From Flavobacteriales bacterium (lineage in GTDB: Bacteria > Bacteroidota > Bacteroidia > Flavobacteriales_F > PHOS-HE28), in assembly GCA_020635675.1 (NCBI GenBank), contig JACJZJ010000001.1, positions 558,001 through 622,000 of the forward strand: a stretch of DNA of 64,000 nt, given 5' to 3'. Positions 34,059-41,283 of the stretch are shown piece after piece. How positions within the stretch are numbered: position 1 is the first letter of the stretch; the number at the start of each line of letters is the position of its first letter. Below the pieces are notes generated by a model. It saw nothing but the letters and a program-made list of their open reading frames with translations. It had not been told where the DNA came from and ran no database searches. Position numbers and translations under genes: made by a program.

Positions 34059-35090
34059 ATGCGTGTAGTCGGGATCTCCAACAAGACCAGGTACTGGCAG
34101 TATTATGCCTTCAACAATCCCCCCGAGGGCTATCGCTACTCACGCATGGTGGATGTGCCATGGCACATGCTCAAGGTGCGCCAGCAGTTCCTGCTCCACA
34201 CGAAGTGCTTCCTGCCCTTCAAACATGCCGATCTGTTCCACACCTACAACAGCGTGGTGGCGAACCAGCGCCCCTGGGTGATCGAGGTGGAGAGCTATCT
34301 GCCGCGCTACCGACCGATGCGCGAGTCGCACCCCTTCTTCCGCTGGGGGCAGCGTCGACTGGCGAGCAACGATTGCAAGTGGTTGATCTTCACCAGCGAG
34401 AACACGGCCCGGATGAACCGTGACCACTTGGTGTCCTTCGGCGTGGACCCTGCGAAAATGACGGTGGTGTACCGCGCCGTCGAGCAATACCGGCCGGACG
34501 CGAAGGCCCCGGGGCGCTTCACCATCCTTTTCGCCGGCAATGGGTTCTATCGCAAGGGTGGCGTGGAACTGCTCAAGGCCTTCCGACAGCTGGGGGGGGA
34601 TGACATCGAACTATGGATCGTCAGCACGATGGAAGTGGATTGGGGCGTGCTGCCCGGACCTGATGTGATCGCCTGGACGGAGAGGACCATCGCCGATGAT
34701 CCGCGCATCCGGCTGCACCGCGGGATCCCACACTGGAAATTGGTGCAACTCATGCGAAAGGCGCATGTCTTCGTCAGCACCACCTTCAGCGACCCGTTCA
34801 ACAACACGATCCTGGAGGCCATGGGGGCCCAGCTGCCCGTGATCTGCAGCGATGTGAGTTCATTGCCGGAGATCGTCCAACAGGATCGGAACGGCTGGTT
34901 GTTGCCGGTGGAAGGGAGGGAGAGCGACGCGATCGCGGAGGAGATCGCTACGCGCCTTCGGCTGCTCCGGGACGATCCCGCGCTGCTGGCACGCATGGGT
35001 GTTGCCTCGCTCGATGTCGTCCGGGAGCGTTTCGATCTGCGCGTGCGCAACGCCCGATTGGCCGAATTGTATGATAGCGCACTGCGCTAG
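34059..35090 (+). CDS. Glycosyltransferase family 4
   Basis: A 343-residue GT-B enzyme: HTYNSVVANQRPWVIEVESYL, FTSENTARMNRDHLVSFG, FTILFAGNGFYRKGGVELLKAF, LHRGIPHWKLVQLMRKAHVFVSTTFSDPFNNTILEAMGAQLPVICSDVSSLPEIV (shown in pieces: donor-site E is in ILEAMG). ATG 34059 is chosen over in-frame upstream codons inside the previous gene because of the box at 34033. The stop codon is the shared CTAG with the convergent SGNH gene. Confidence 0.88.
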   Translation: MRVVGISNKTRYWQYYAFNNPPEGYRYSRMVDVPWHMLKVRQQFLLHTKCFLPFKHADLFHTYNSVVANQRPWVIEVESYLPRYRPMRESHPFFRWGQRRLASNDCKWLIFTSENTARMNRDHLVSFGVDPAKMTVVYRAVEQYRPDAKAPGRFTILFAGNGFYRKGGVELLKAFRQLGGDDIELWIVSTMEVDWGVLPGPDVIAWTERTIADDPRIRLHRGIPHWKLVQLMRKAHVFVSTTFSDPFNNTILEAMGAQLPVICSDVSSLPEIVQQDRNGWLLPVEGRESDAIAEEIATRLRLLRDDPALLARMGVASLDVVRERFDLRVRNARLAELYDSALR

Positions 35091-36043
35091 CGGAGCGCAG
35101 GCAGGTTCCGCAGACTGTCCGCGATCATCGGCGTGAAGAGGGCCACCCCCTTGGCGTTCATGTGCTGCGAGTTGTAGAAGTAGGCCCGGTCGTTGGAGAA
35201 GGTCGCTTTGCTGAAGTCCCAGAACGGGATCCCCGCCTCTTTCGCGATGCGTCGGTAGATGTCCATGATCTCGGCCCTGTTCAGGGTGATCAGCTGGTTC
35301 TCCACCAGTTCGGGCGCATAGCACAGCACGACCTGCGCGCCGGCTTCCTGCGCGGTCCGGATGATCGTGCGCAAGGTGCGTTGCGCCGTCGTGTCCGTGG
35401 GATACCGGATGCCATCCCGGTGTTTTTCCAGGAAATGGTCGAAGGAGCCCTCCCAGGCCCTGTCGCGCAATTCGAAGCCGCGATGCACAGGGTCGTTCAG
35501 GGTGTCCTCCAGATGCATGATCCCCTGCAGGGCCAGGTAGGTCAGCCCCATGTCGTGCCGCATGAAGCCGTGGAGCGGGATCCAACGGTCCATCCAAGCG
35601 TCGGGCTCGATGCGGTAGACGGCCTGCCGCACGGCCGGCTCGTCCAGGTACGGCAGGTACTGTTGGTCGAAATAGAGCCCGCTGTCCGGCGTCAGGGAGA
35701 TGATGTCGACCTCCTGCACGATCACCCTGGGAGGCGGACAATGCCGCAGCAGTGTGCGGAGCCGTGCGAGTTGGAGGTCGAGTTGTGTGCCGTCCATGCC
35801 GATGTTGTCGCACGTGTGGCCGATCCGTTCACCGATGTGCGCGGCATCGAAATGCACCAGTGCCCTGCTCGATCCGCAGAAAAGCACATTGCTCCGGATG
35901 TCACCGCGGACGATCCGGTTCCATACACCATAGACGTCGGTCGTGCGCTCCCGAAGGCCGGTCTTCAGCATGCGGTCGAGACCGAAGGCGGTCCCGGTGA
36001 GCACCAGAAGGAACAGGACGGCTCCGCGGATGAACGGCCTCAT
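35087..36043 (-). CDS. SGNH-type periplasmic acyltransferase partner, pair 2
   Basis: A 318-residue protein with one N-terminal membrane anchor (residues about 6-23) and an SGNH-like domain: VLFCGSSRALVHFD (nucleophile block), VIVQEVDIISLTPDSG, and YNSQHMNAKGVALF near the C-terminus (catalytic His). It is the second member of the 36046-37506 MBOAT pair, starting 2 bp after that gene. It shares little sequence with the partner at 21863, so the two machines probably recognise different acceptors. The stop codon overlaps that of the convergent GT4. Confidence 0.8.
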   Translation of the reverse strand: MRPFIRGAVLFLLVLTGTAFGLDRMLKTGLRERTTDVYGVWNRIVRGDIRSNVLFCGSSRALVHFDAAHIGERIGHTCDNIGMDGTQLDLQLARLRTLLRHCPPPRVIVQEVDIISLTPDSGLYFDQQYLPYLDEPAVRQAVYRIEPDAWMDRWIPLHGFMRHDMGLTYLALQGIMHLEDTLNDPVHRGFELRDRAWEGSFDHFLEKHRDGIRYPTDTTAQRTLRTIIRTAQEAGAQVVLCYAPELVENQLITLNRAEIMDIYRRIAKEAGIPFWDFSKATFSNDRAYFYNSQHMNAKGVALFTPMIADSLRNLPALR

Positions 36044-36045
36044 CT

Positions 36046-37506
36046 TCAGAACTGGAAATAGATGAACTGCTGTGCCCCGTGGTCCCCGACCAGCGCGATC
36101 GCCAGGATGAGGCCGATGTACAGCGTCCAGCGCATGGGGCGGGCGGATGGAAGCCGTTCCAATCCGTGCTGCCTTTCACGTTGGACCCACTCCACGACGA
36201 GCATCAACAGCAGCAGCACGAGGGCCGGAACATAGAGGAGGTGCTCCTTCACGAAGTCCATGGCCCCCGCCAGGGCTCCGTGGCCCGTGCTGTGAAAAAG
36301 GATGCGCCTGATGATCAGGATGGCCTCGTCGATGGTGCGTGACCGGAAGAAGATCCAGGCCAGGCATGTCATGCCGAAGGTGAGGCCGATGGCGAAGGTC
36401 TCGCTTGTGGTCGGCAGGATCCGACCCGGTGCGATCGGACCGGTATGGGTGCGGTTCCGGCGCGCGAGCAGCAGGGGTAGGAAAAAGAGGGCGTTCAGCA
36501 CGCCCCATGCCAGGAAGGTCCAATTCGCGCCGTGCCAGAGTCCGCTCACGGCGAAAATGGCGAAGGTGTTCCGCACCCGTTGCGCGGTGCCGCCGCGGCT
36601 GCCACCGAGCGGGATGTACAGGTAGTCGCGGAACCAGGTGTTCAGACTGATGTGCCATCGGCGCCAGAATTCAGCGATGTCGCGCGAGAAATAGGGGAAC
36701 GCGAAGTTGCGCATGAGCCGGAAGCCGAACAGGCGCGCGCATCCCACGGCGATGTCGGAATACCCGCTGAAATCGCCGTAGATCTGGAACGCGAAAAGCA
36801 CGGTGCCCAGGGCGAGCACGAGCCCCGGCGTCTGCCCGGGATGCGCATAGGTCGCATCGACCAGTCGCGCACAGTTGTCGGCGATCACGATCTTCTTGAA
36901 CAGGCCCCAGAGCATCTGTCGCAGACCGTCGGCGGCGGCCACCGGATCGAAGCGATGGTCCTCCTTGAACTGGGGCAGCAGTTCCCTGGCCCGTTCGATG
37001 GGGCCGGCCACCAACTGTGGAAAGAAGCTGACGAACGCGAAGAACGCCACGGGGTCGCGTTCGGCACGCATCTCGCGCCGATAGACGTCGATCGTGTAGC
37101 TCAGGGTCTGGAAGGTGTAGAAGCTGATGCCGACCGGAAGCACCAGGCCGAGCATGAAGGGATGCAGGGAGATCCCGAACGTGGCGAGCGCTCCGGCCAG
37201 CGAGGCTGCGAAGAAATCGTAGTACTTGAACACGCCGAGCATCCCGAGATTGCCGATCAGACTGAGCCACAGCAGTTGTTGTCGTGAACGCTTACGCTCC
37301 GTCCGCTCCAGGGCCAGCCCCACCGAGAAGTCGAGCAGCGAGCTGAGCACGATGAGCCCGAGGAACCGCCAGTCCCACCAGCCATAGAACACGTAGCTGG
37401 CGATCAACAGCAGGACATTGCGCCCGCGGCGGTCATGGAACACCCACCAGTAGAGGGCGAAGACCACCGGCAGGAACAGCGCGAACGTATGGCTGTTGAA
37501 GAGCAT
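36046..37506 (-). CDS. MBOAT family O-acyltransferase (AlgI-like), pair 2
   Basis: A 486-residue polytopic O-acyltransferase with LFNSHTFALFLPVVFALYW, FFPQLVAGPIERARELLPQF, FWRRWHISLNTWFRDYLYIPLGGSRGG and SGLWHGANWTFLAWG (catalytic His325). ATG 37506 matches the MLFNS start of the family and of pair 1; the in-frame ATG at 37536 would add ten unlike residues. Placed first in a minus-strand two-gene unit with the SGNH partner. Predicted to import acyl groups to the periplasm for glycan O-acylation. Confidence 0.95.
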   Translation of the reverse strand: MLFNSHTFALFLPVVFALYWWVFHDRRGRNVLLLIASYVFYGWWDWRFLGLIVLSSLLDFSVGLALERTERKRSRQQLLWLSLIGNLGMLGVFKYYDFFAASLAGALATFGISLHPFMLGLVLPVGISFYTFQTLSYTIDVYRREMRAERDPVAFFAFVSFFPQLVAGPIERARELLPQFKEDHRFDPVAAADGLRQMLWGLFKKIVIADNCARLVDATYAHPGQTPGLVLALGTVLFAFQIYGDFSGYSDIAVGCARLFGFRLMRNFAFPYFSRDIAEFWRRWHISLNTWFRDYLYIPLGGSRGGTAQRVRNTFAIFAVSGLWHGANWTFLAWGVLNALFFLPLLLARRNRTHTGPIAPGRILPTTSETFAIGLTFGMTCLAWIFFRSRTIDEAILIIRRILFHSTGHGALAGAMDFVKEHLLYVPALVLLLLMLVVEWVQRERQHGLERLPSARPMRWTLYIGLILAIALVGDHGAQQFIYFQF

Positions 37507-37521
37507 CGGGAACGGACGGCC

Positions 37522-37529
37522 TGCAAAGA
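37522..37529 (-). promoter_or_regulatory. Weak -7 box for MBOAT pair 2
   Basis: Reverse strand CATCTTTG, one mismatch from consensus, 16 bp before ATG 37506. Confidence 0.35.
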
Positions 37530-37551
37530 TGCCCAAGCCGGGCCGATGCGC

Positions 37552-38352
37552 TCAGCGCAGGAAGCAGCAGTGGAACGGTCGGGCGGGAGGCGACATACCG
37601 TCCGCCGTGGCCCGGATGGTGCAGGAGCTGAACCCGACGATGCGTACGAGACCGTCACCGTTCGCGGTGCTGTTCGTCCACTCCCAGTCCCCGGTGAGGT
37701 CGGTGATGCCCAGGTCGGTCGCGTTCCAGCATGCCGTGAAGAACATGCCCCAGGTACAGAGCCGGCCTCCGAGCTCACCGCACGTGACGGCCGCATCACG
37801 GAAGTTCATCGTGTCATGCTGCTGCACCTCGATGCAGAATTGGGCGTCCACGGCGATGCTCCCACCCGGGCATGGACGTGGCGCAGTGGATGGACGACCA
37901 AACTGCACCAATTGCAGGGCGGTCCCATCAAATACCAATTGCGCCATGCGACCGGCGACCAGGTCGGCACTGTCCAATGGCGCGCCTGCCTCTTTCACGA
38001 TCGGAAAAGGTCCCAGGCCGTTCACCAGGGCGTCCACCGGACCATGGTTCATCTGCTGGACGCGAACGATCAGGTCCGCCCCTGCGGGCAGTGTATCGTT
38101 CCATGCGGGTGTGGGGTCCAGCAGCCAATGTTCCGCCGTGCCTCCTGCTTCCGAAAAGCGGTAGGCCCCGACGCGGGCCGTGCGGCTGTTCATTGGGTCG
38201 TCGATCGACACCGCGTCGGCGATACCGGATACCTGATGTTGCGCTTCCGTGGCCCCCGTCAACAGAACGGGCCGGTCGACATGCACCTGCGCCTGCGTGA
38301 CCAGGAAGGAACACGAAGCGGCCCAGGCGAATGTCCAGCAAACGGTCCTCAT
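37552..38352 (-). CDS. Secreted Cys-rich protein, tandem paralogue 1 (fibre-like plus FGE/lectin-like)
   Basis: A 266-residue secreted protein: signal peptide (about 1-24), a beta-rich N-terminal region, a motif like those of phage tail fibres (DALVNGLGPFPIVKEAGAPLDSADLVAG then FDGTALQLV), and a Cys-rich C-terminal domain: CPGGSIAVDAQFCIEV, FRDAAVTCGELGGRLCTW, TACW, DWEWTN and a closing FHCCF. The F..A..C...G.RLC / EW / CC pattern resembles formylglycine-generating-enzyme or C-type-lectin folds but is shorter. It is the third of three paralogues in a minus-strand operon (4-bp overlap with paralogue 2). Function unknown; an adhesin or receptor-binding role is inferred. Confidence 0.72.
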   Translation of the reverse strand: MRTVCWTFAWAASCSFLVTQAQVHVDRPVLLTGATEAQHQVSGIADAVSIDDPMNSRTARVGAYRFSEAGGTAEHWLLDPTPAWNDTLPAGADLIVRVQQMNHGPVDALVNGLGPFPIVKEAGAPLDSADLVAGRMAQLVFDGTALQLVQFGRPSTAPRPCPGGSIAVDAQFCIEVQQHDTMNFRDAAVTCGELGGRLCTWGMFFTACWNATDLGITDLTGDWEWTNSTANGDGLVRIVGFSSCTIRATADGMSPPARPFHCCFLR

Positions 38353-39143
38353 GGCAACCTGTAGCAACAGCGCACCTCGCCATAGTTGTTCGGGTGTTCC
38401 ACCGCGCCCACCGACCGCTGGGAGATGCATTGCCAGCGCCCGACCTGGTCCGCGGTGTGGGTATGGTCGCTCGTATCATCGATCCATTCCCATTCATTGA
38501 AGAGGCCGGTCAATTGTGGACCTAGCACCACGCACGCATGGATGTACTCGTCCCACGTGCAGAGCCTGGCCCCGCGTCCGGTGCAGTAGTGCGAGGCGTT
38601 GAAGAAGGACATCGACGGGCCGTCATCGACCTGTACGCACAGGTGGTCGTTCGCAGCGACGTAGCCTTCCGGACAACCGCTGACCGGATGCGGCACGAAC
38701 ACGAAGACCGAGTCGGTGTATCGGGCTTCGGCGATCTGTCCGGCAACAAGGTCGCCCAGCTGGAGCGGAAGGCGTTCCCGCCCGAGGAGGTCCCGGGGTC
38801 CGAGGCCGTCCACGTTGAGCGTGATCGCACCGGCGGAGGACTGGGTCGGAAGGAATCGAACGACAAGGCCTTCGGCGTAGCGCGATGCGGGTGGGTCGAG
38901 CGTGAGCTGGATGGCCGAGGCCGAGCCGCTGGCCATGCCCCAATTCACCGAGCCGGACCGCGAGACGCCCATGGTGATGAGGTCGGTGTCCGTCACGGGT
39001 GTATCGATCCCTTCGATCGTCCGTTGCGTGCTGTCCGTGGCCGTCATGCGCATCGGACCGTCCACGTGCACCTGTCCGACCGCCGAGCGGGTCAGCACGA
39101 GGAGGGTGAACACCCCCGCCGATCTCAACGGTCCTTGCAACAT
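38349..39143 (-). CDS. Secreted Cys-rich protein, tandem paralogue 2
   Basis: A 264-residue protein from ATG 39143, with a signal peptide (LQGPLRSAGVFTLLVLTRSAVG). It shows the same layout as its neighbours: a tail-fibre-like block (GLVVRFLPTQSSAGAITLNV, then DGLGPRDLL..., GDLVAGQIAEARYTD) and the Cys-rich domain CPEGYVAANDHLCVQV, FFNASHYCTGRGARLCTWDEY, HACV, EWEWIDD and VRCCYRLP. The fibre-like motif is clearest in this copy. It overlaps paralogue 3 by 19 bp and paralogue 1 by 4 bp. Function unknown. Confidence 0.72.
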   Translation of the reverse strand: MLQGPLRSAGVFTLLVLTRSAVGQVHVDGPMRMTATDSTQRTIEGIDTPVTDTDLITMGVSRSGSVNWGMASGSASAIQLTLDPPASRYAEGLVVRFLPTQSSAGAITLNVDGLGPRDLLGRERLPLQLGDLVAGQIAEARYTDSVFVFVPHPVSGCPEGYVAANDHLCVQVDDGPSMSFFNASHYCTGRGARLCTWDEYIHACVVLGPQLTGLFNEWEWIDDTSDHTHTADQVGRWQCISQRSVGAVEHPNNYGEVRCCYRLP

Positions 39144-39907
39144 CGGAAATAGCTCGTGATGGACGGCTGCGCCCGGCTTCCGCTGAAGCAGTCGGGTATA
39201 AGGGTCTGGTTGTTCAACCCCATCTGCTTGGTGAGGTCCGCGTTGTTCGCGGCATGGTCCACCCATTCCCAGCCCATGATGCTCGGGAACAGGCCATCGG
39301 CCTGCGTACATGCGGAGAACCATTCGTTGAAGGAGCACAGGCGCGCTCCTTGGTCATGACATTGGATGAGCGCCTGCCAGAACGTGACGGGTGCGTTGGG
39401 TGAACGCTGGATGCAGGCATCGCGTGAAATGGGGAAGTAGCCGGGGTCGCAGGGCACGTCCAGCGGTCCGACCACCTGGAAGGCCGCTCCATCGTGGATG
39501 AGCAGCATCGGAACGTGTGCGCGCACCTCGCCACTGTCCAGGTCCATGTTGACCCCGCGATGGACCGGCACGGGTGGAAGCGCATCGATACGAAGGAGGA
39601 CCGGCCCGGTATTGCCCGTGTCCGGCACGATGCTGACCCGAAGACCCGGGAAATAGGCCTGCAGGGGCGGAGAGAACTGGACGCTCAATGTGTCCGACCC
39701 CGTGGCGTTTCCGCTCAGGAAGCTCCGTTCGCGCTCGGCCTGGGTGGATACACCCTGGTCCGGAGCGATCGGTGCGGCCAGTCCCCCGACCTGTCTGTGC
39801 ACGAGGCTGTCACCATCAAGCACGACCTTGACCGGGACGTCCCATTGCGCCGAAAGTCGCCCTGCGAGCAGTAGGAGAAGGACCGGAAGGGGTGCGCGTG
39901 ACATCAT
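39125..39907 (-). CDS. Secreted Cys-rich protein, tandem paralogue 3
   Basis: A 260-residue protein with a signal peptide (SRAPLPVLLLLLAGRLSAQ). The fibre-like block is more diverged (GLRVSIVPDTGNTGPVLLRI, LPPVPVHRG), but the C-terminal domain is plain: CDPGYFPISRDACIQR, FWQALIQCHDQGARLCSFNEWFSAC, GWEWVDH and YFRCCKDR. All three copies share about eight cysteines in the same order, implying disulfides in an extracellular domain. Its start overlaps the end of the preceding T9SS-like gene by 4 bp. Confidence 0.72.
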   Translation of the reverse strand: MMSRAPLPVLLLLLAGRLSAQWDVPVKVVLDGDSLVHRQVGGLAAPIAPDQGVSTQAERERSFLSGNATGSDTLSVQFSPPLQAYFPGLRVSIVPDTGNTGPVLLRIDALPPVPVHRGVNMDLDSGEVRAHVPMLLIHDGAAFQVVGPLDVPCDPGYFPISRDACIQRSPNAPVTFWQALIQCHDQGARLCSFNEWFSACTQADGLFPSIMGWEWVDHAANNADLTKQMGLNNQTLIPDCFSGSRAQPSITSYFRCCKDR

Positions 39908-40779
39908 CGGACGAGAAAAGGAACGGTGGTGCGGTCCGCTTGCAGCATGTAAGCGCCGGGGGCGAGTCCGGCCAGCTCGATGGCGGTGCCGGATATGATG
40001 CGACCAAGGCTCCGGACGATGCGTCCATGGGCGTCGACCAGGACCGCATGCGTCAGGGTCGCGCCACTAGGTCCGAGAACGAAGATGTTTTCATGAGCGG
40101 GTATGGGGCCCAGGTGCCACGCGAGCGCTTCAGGGTGAGCGGGCGATCCAGTGCTCAGGGTGAATGGGAACAAGGTGAAGAGGCCAAGACTATCCACCAT
40201 TGGCGCAGTGGCCACATGCATGTTCAGGTCGGAAAGGGTGGGATAGCTCGTCCACAGGGAGTCACCGGCCGAAGCGCGACCCAGTGCAAGGTCCGCTTCG
40301 CTCGCACCGTTCAACTCGGTCGTATCATAGTGCAGGGCGAGCGATGCCCCGGTCACCGGCATTGTGGACCGCACATCGAACCAACGTGCGATGCTCATGG
40401 TACCGGATGTGTCGGTGTAGGATCGATGACCGCGGACCACCATCAACGAATCCGGAGAGGTGCTCGTGGTAAGGGCCAGCCCCAGCCCGCCCGGTTCCTC
40501 GCCCACTAAGGGGCCGGCGAACGTCAGGGCGATGCGTTCCACGCCGTCACCGGAGATCGGCGCACCGGTCTGCTCGGTGATGGTCGCTTCCGGACCCAGC
40601 AAGATGATCCCGTTGTTCACTAGGGACGTGCCCGGGTCGAGCGTCCAGTTCACCGGCGCGTCGATGCGCAGCACCGTGGCGCTGTCGATGACCATCGCCC
40701 CGGGACCGCTGGACATCTGCCCGAAGGCGAGGTCCGGAGCGGAAATGACCAACAGCGCCATGAACAACGGACGATGCAT
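39904..40779 (-). CDS. Secreted protein with T9SS-like C-terminal domain
   Basis: A 291-residue protein with a signal peptide (MHRPLFMALLVISAPDLAFG) and a beta-rich body of no recognised family (VLRIDAPVNWTLDPGTSLVNNG resembles repeats in Bacteroidota surface proteins). The C-terminus (HAVLVDAHGRIVRSLG, then IELAGLAPGAYMLQAD and PFLVR) has the shape of a type-A T9SS sorting domain (VxDxxGRxV ... LxPGxYxL). First gene of the four-gene minus-strand operon; a -7 box lies 6 bp upstream of its ATG. It is probably exported to the cell surface. Confidence 0.72.
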   Translation of the reverse strand: MHRPLFMALLVISAPDLAFGQMSSGPGAMVIDSATVLRIDAPVNWTLDPGTSLVNNGIILLGPEATITEQTGAPISGDGVERIALTFAGPLVGEEPGGLGLALTTSTSPDSLMVVRGHRSYTDTSGTMSIARWFDVRSTMPVTGASLALHYDTTELNGASEADLALGRASAGDSLWTSYPTLSDLNMHVATAPMVDSLGLFTLFPFTLSTGSPAHPEALAWHLGPIPAHENIFVLGPSGATLTHAVLVDAHGRIVRSLGRIISGTAIELAGLAPGAYMLQADRTTVPFLVR

Positions 40780-40784
40780 GGATG

Positions 40785-40792
40785 CGAAATTA
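40785..40792 (-). promoter_or_regulatory. -7 box for the secreted-paralogue operon
   Basis: Reverse strand TAATTTCG (TAnnTTCG), 6 bp before ATG 40779; would give a leaderless or near-leaderless mRNA. Confidence 0.45.
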
Positions 40793-40831
40793 AGGGGCTT
40801 TGCCACCGGAGGGCCGCGCTCGACCATCATG

Positions 40832-40839
40832 TACCTTTG
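40832..40839 (+). promoter_or_regulatory. -7 box for the CotH/polymerase operon
   Basis: TACCTTTG fits TAnnTTTG exactly, 31 bp before ATG 40870. Divergent from the box at 40785. Confidence 0.55.
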
Positions 40840-40869
40840 GCCGCTGCACAAGCAATTCCGGAAGGTCCG

Positions 40870-41283
40870 ATGGATATCCAGGGTTTCATGGCCGATCAAA
40901 TGGGACTGTTCACGCCCTACGATGTTCCCGGCATCGTTTTCGGGATCGTCCTGGCCGCTTTGCTGGGCTTTGTGCTGGCGAGGTGGGGAGCGCGGCTGGA
41001 CACGATCGGCATCCGTCGGTCGGCGGTGATGAGCGCTTCGGCCGCCTTGGGTGTCGCCCTGGTCAAGGCATCGGTTCCCCTGGCCATCGCACTGGTGGCC
41101 CTTGTCTTGTTGGCCGGTCCGTTCCAGCGTGCTGACGATCGCGGTCCGCGCTGGTCGAACATGGCGTTGGTGTTCATCGGTGGCGGGTGCGGGGCGGGTG
41201 CCTCGCTCGTGGTCCTGGTGGCCATGGTCCCCATCCTGCTGCTTTTCAGATGGGCCTCGACCCCATCAAGTCCGCGGGAATGA
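40870..41283 (+). CDS. Small membrane protein of unknown family
   Basis: A 137-residue hydrophobic protein with about three membrane segments (residues about 18-36, 51-78 and 98-127), Gly/Ala/Val-rich. No domain recognised. It opens the operon leading to the CotH-like kinase, with which it overlaps by 4 bp (ATGA at 41280), so the two products may act together in the membrane. Coding is supported by the -7 box, by the overlap and by consistent composition. Confidence 0.65.
   Translation: MDIQGFMADQMGLFTPYDVPGIVFGIVLAALLGFVLARWGARLDTIGIRRSAVMSASAALGVALVKASVPLAIALVALVLLAGPFQRADDRGPRWSNMALVFIGGGCGAGASLVVLVAMVPILLLFRWASTPSSPRE

Noticed and set aside
37552..39907. Diversity-generating retroelement, since lectin/FGE-like domains can be its targets
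   Set aside because: No reverse transcriptase or template repeat is present in the window, and the copies differ throughout rather than at adenines of one segment.
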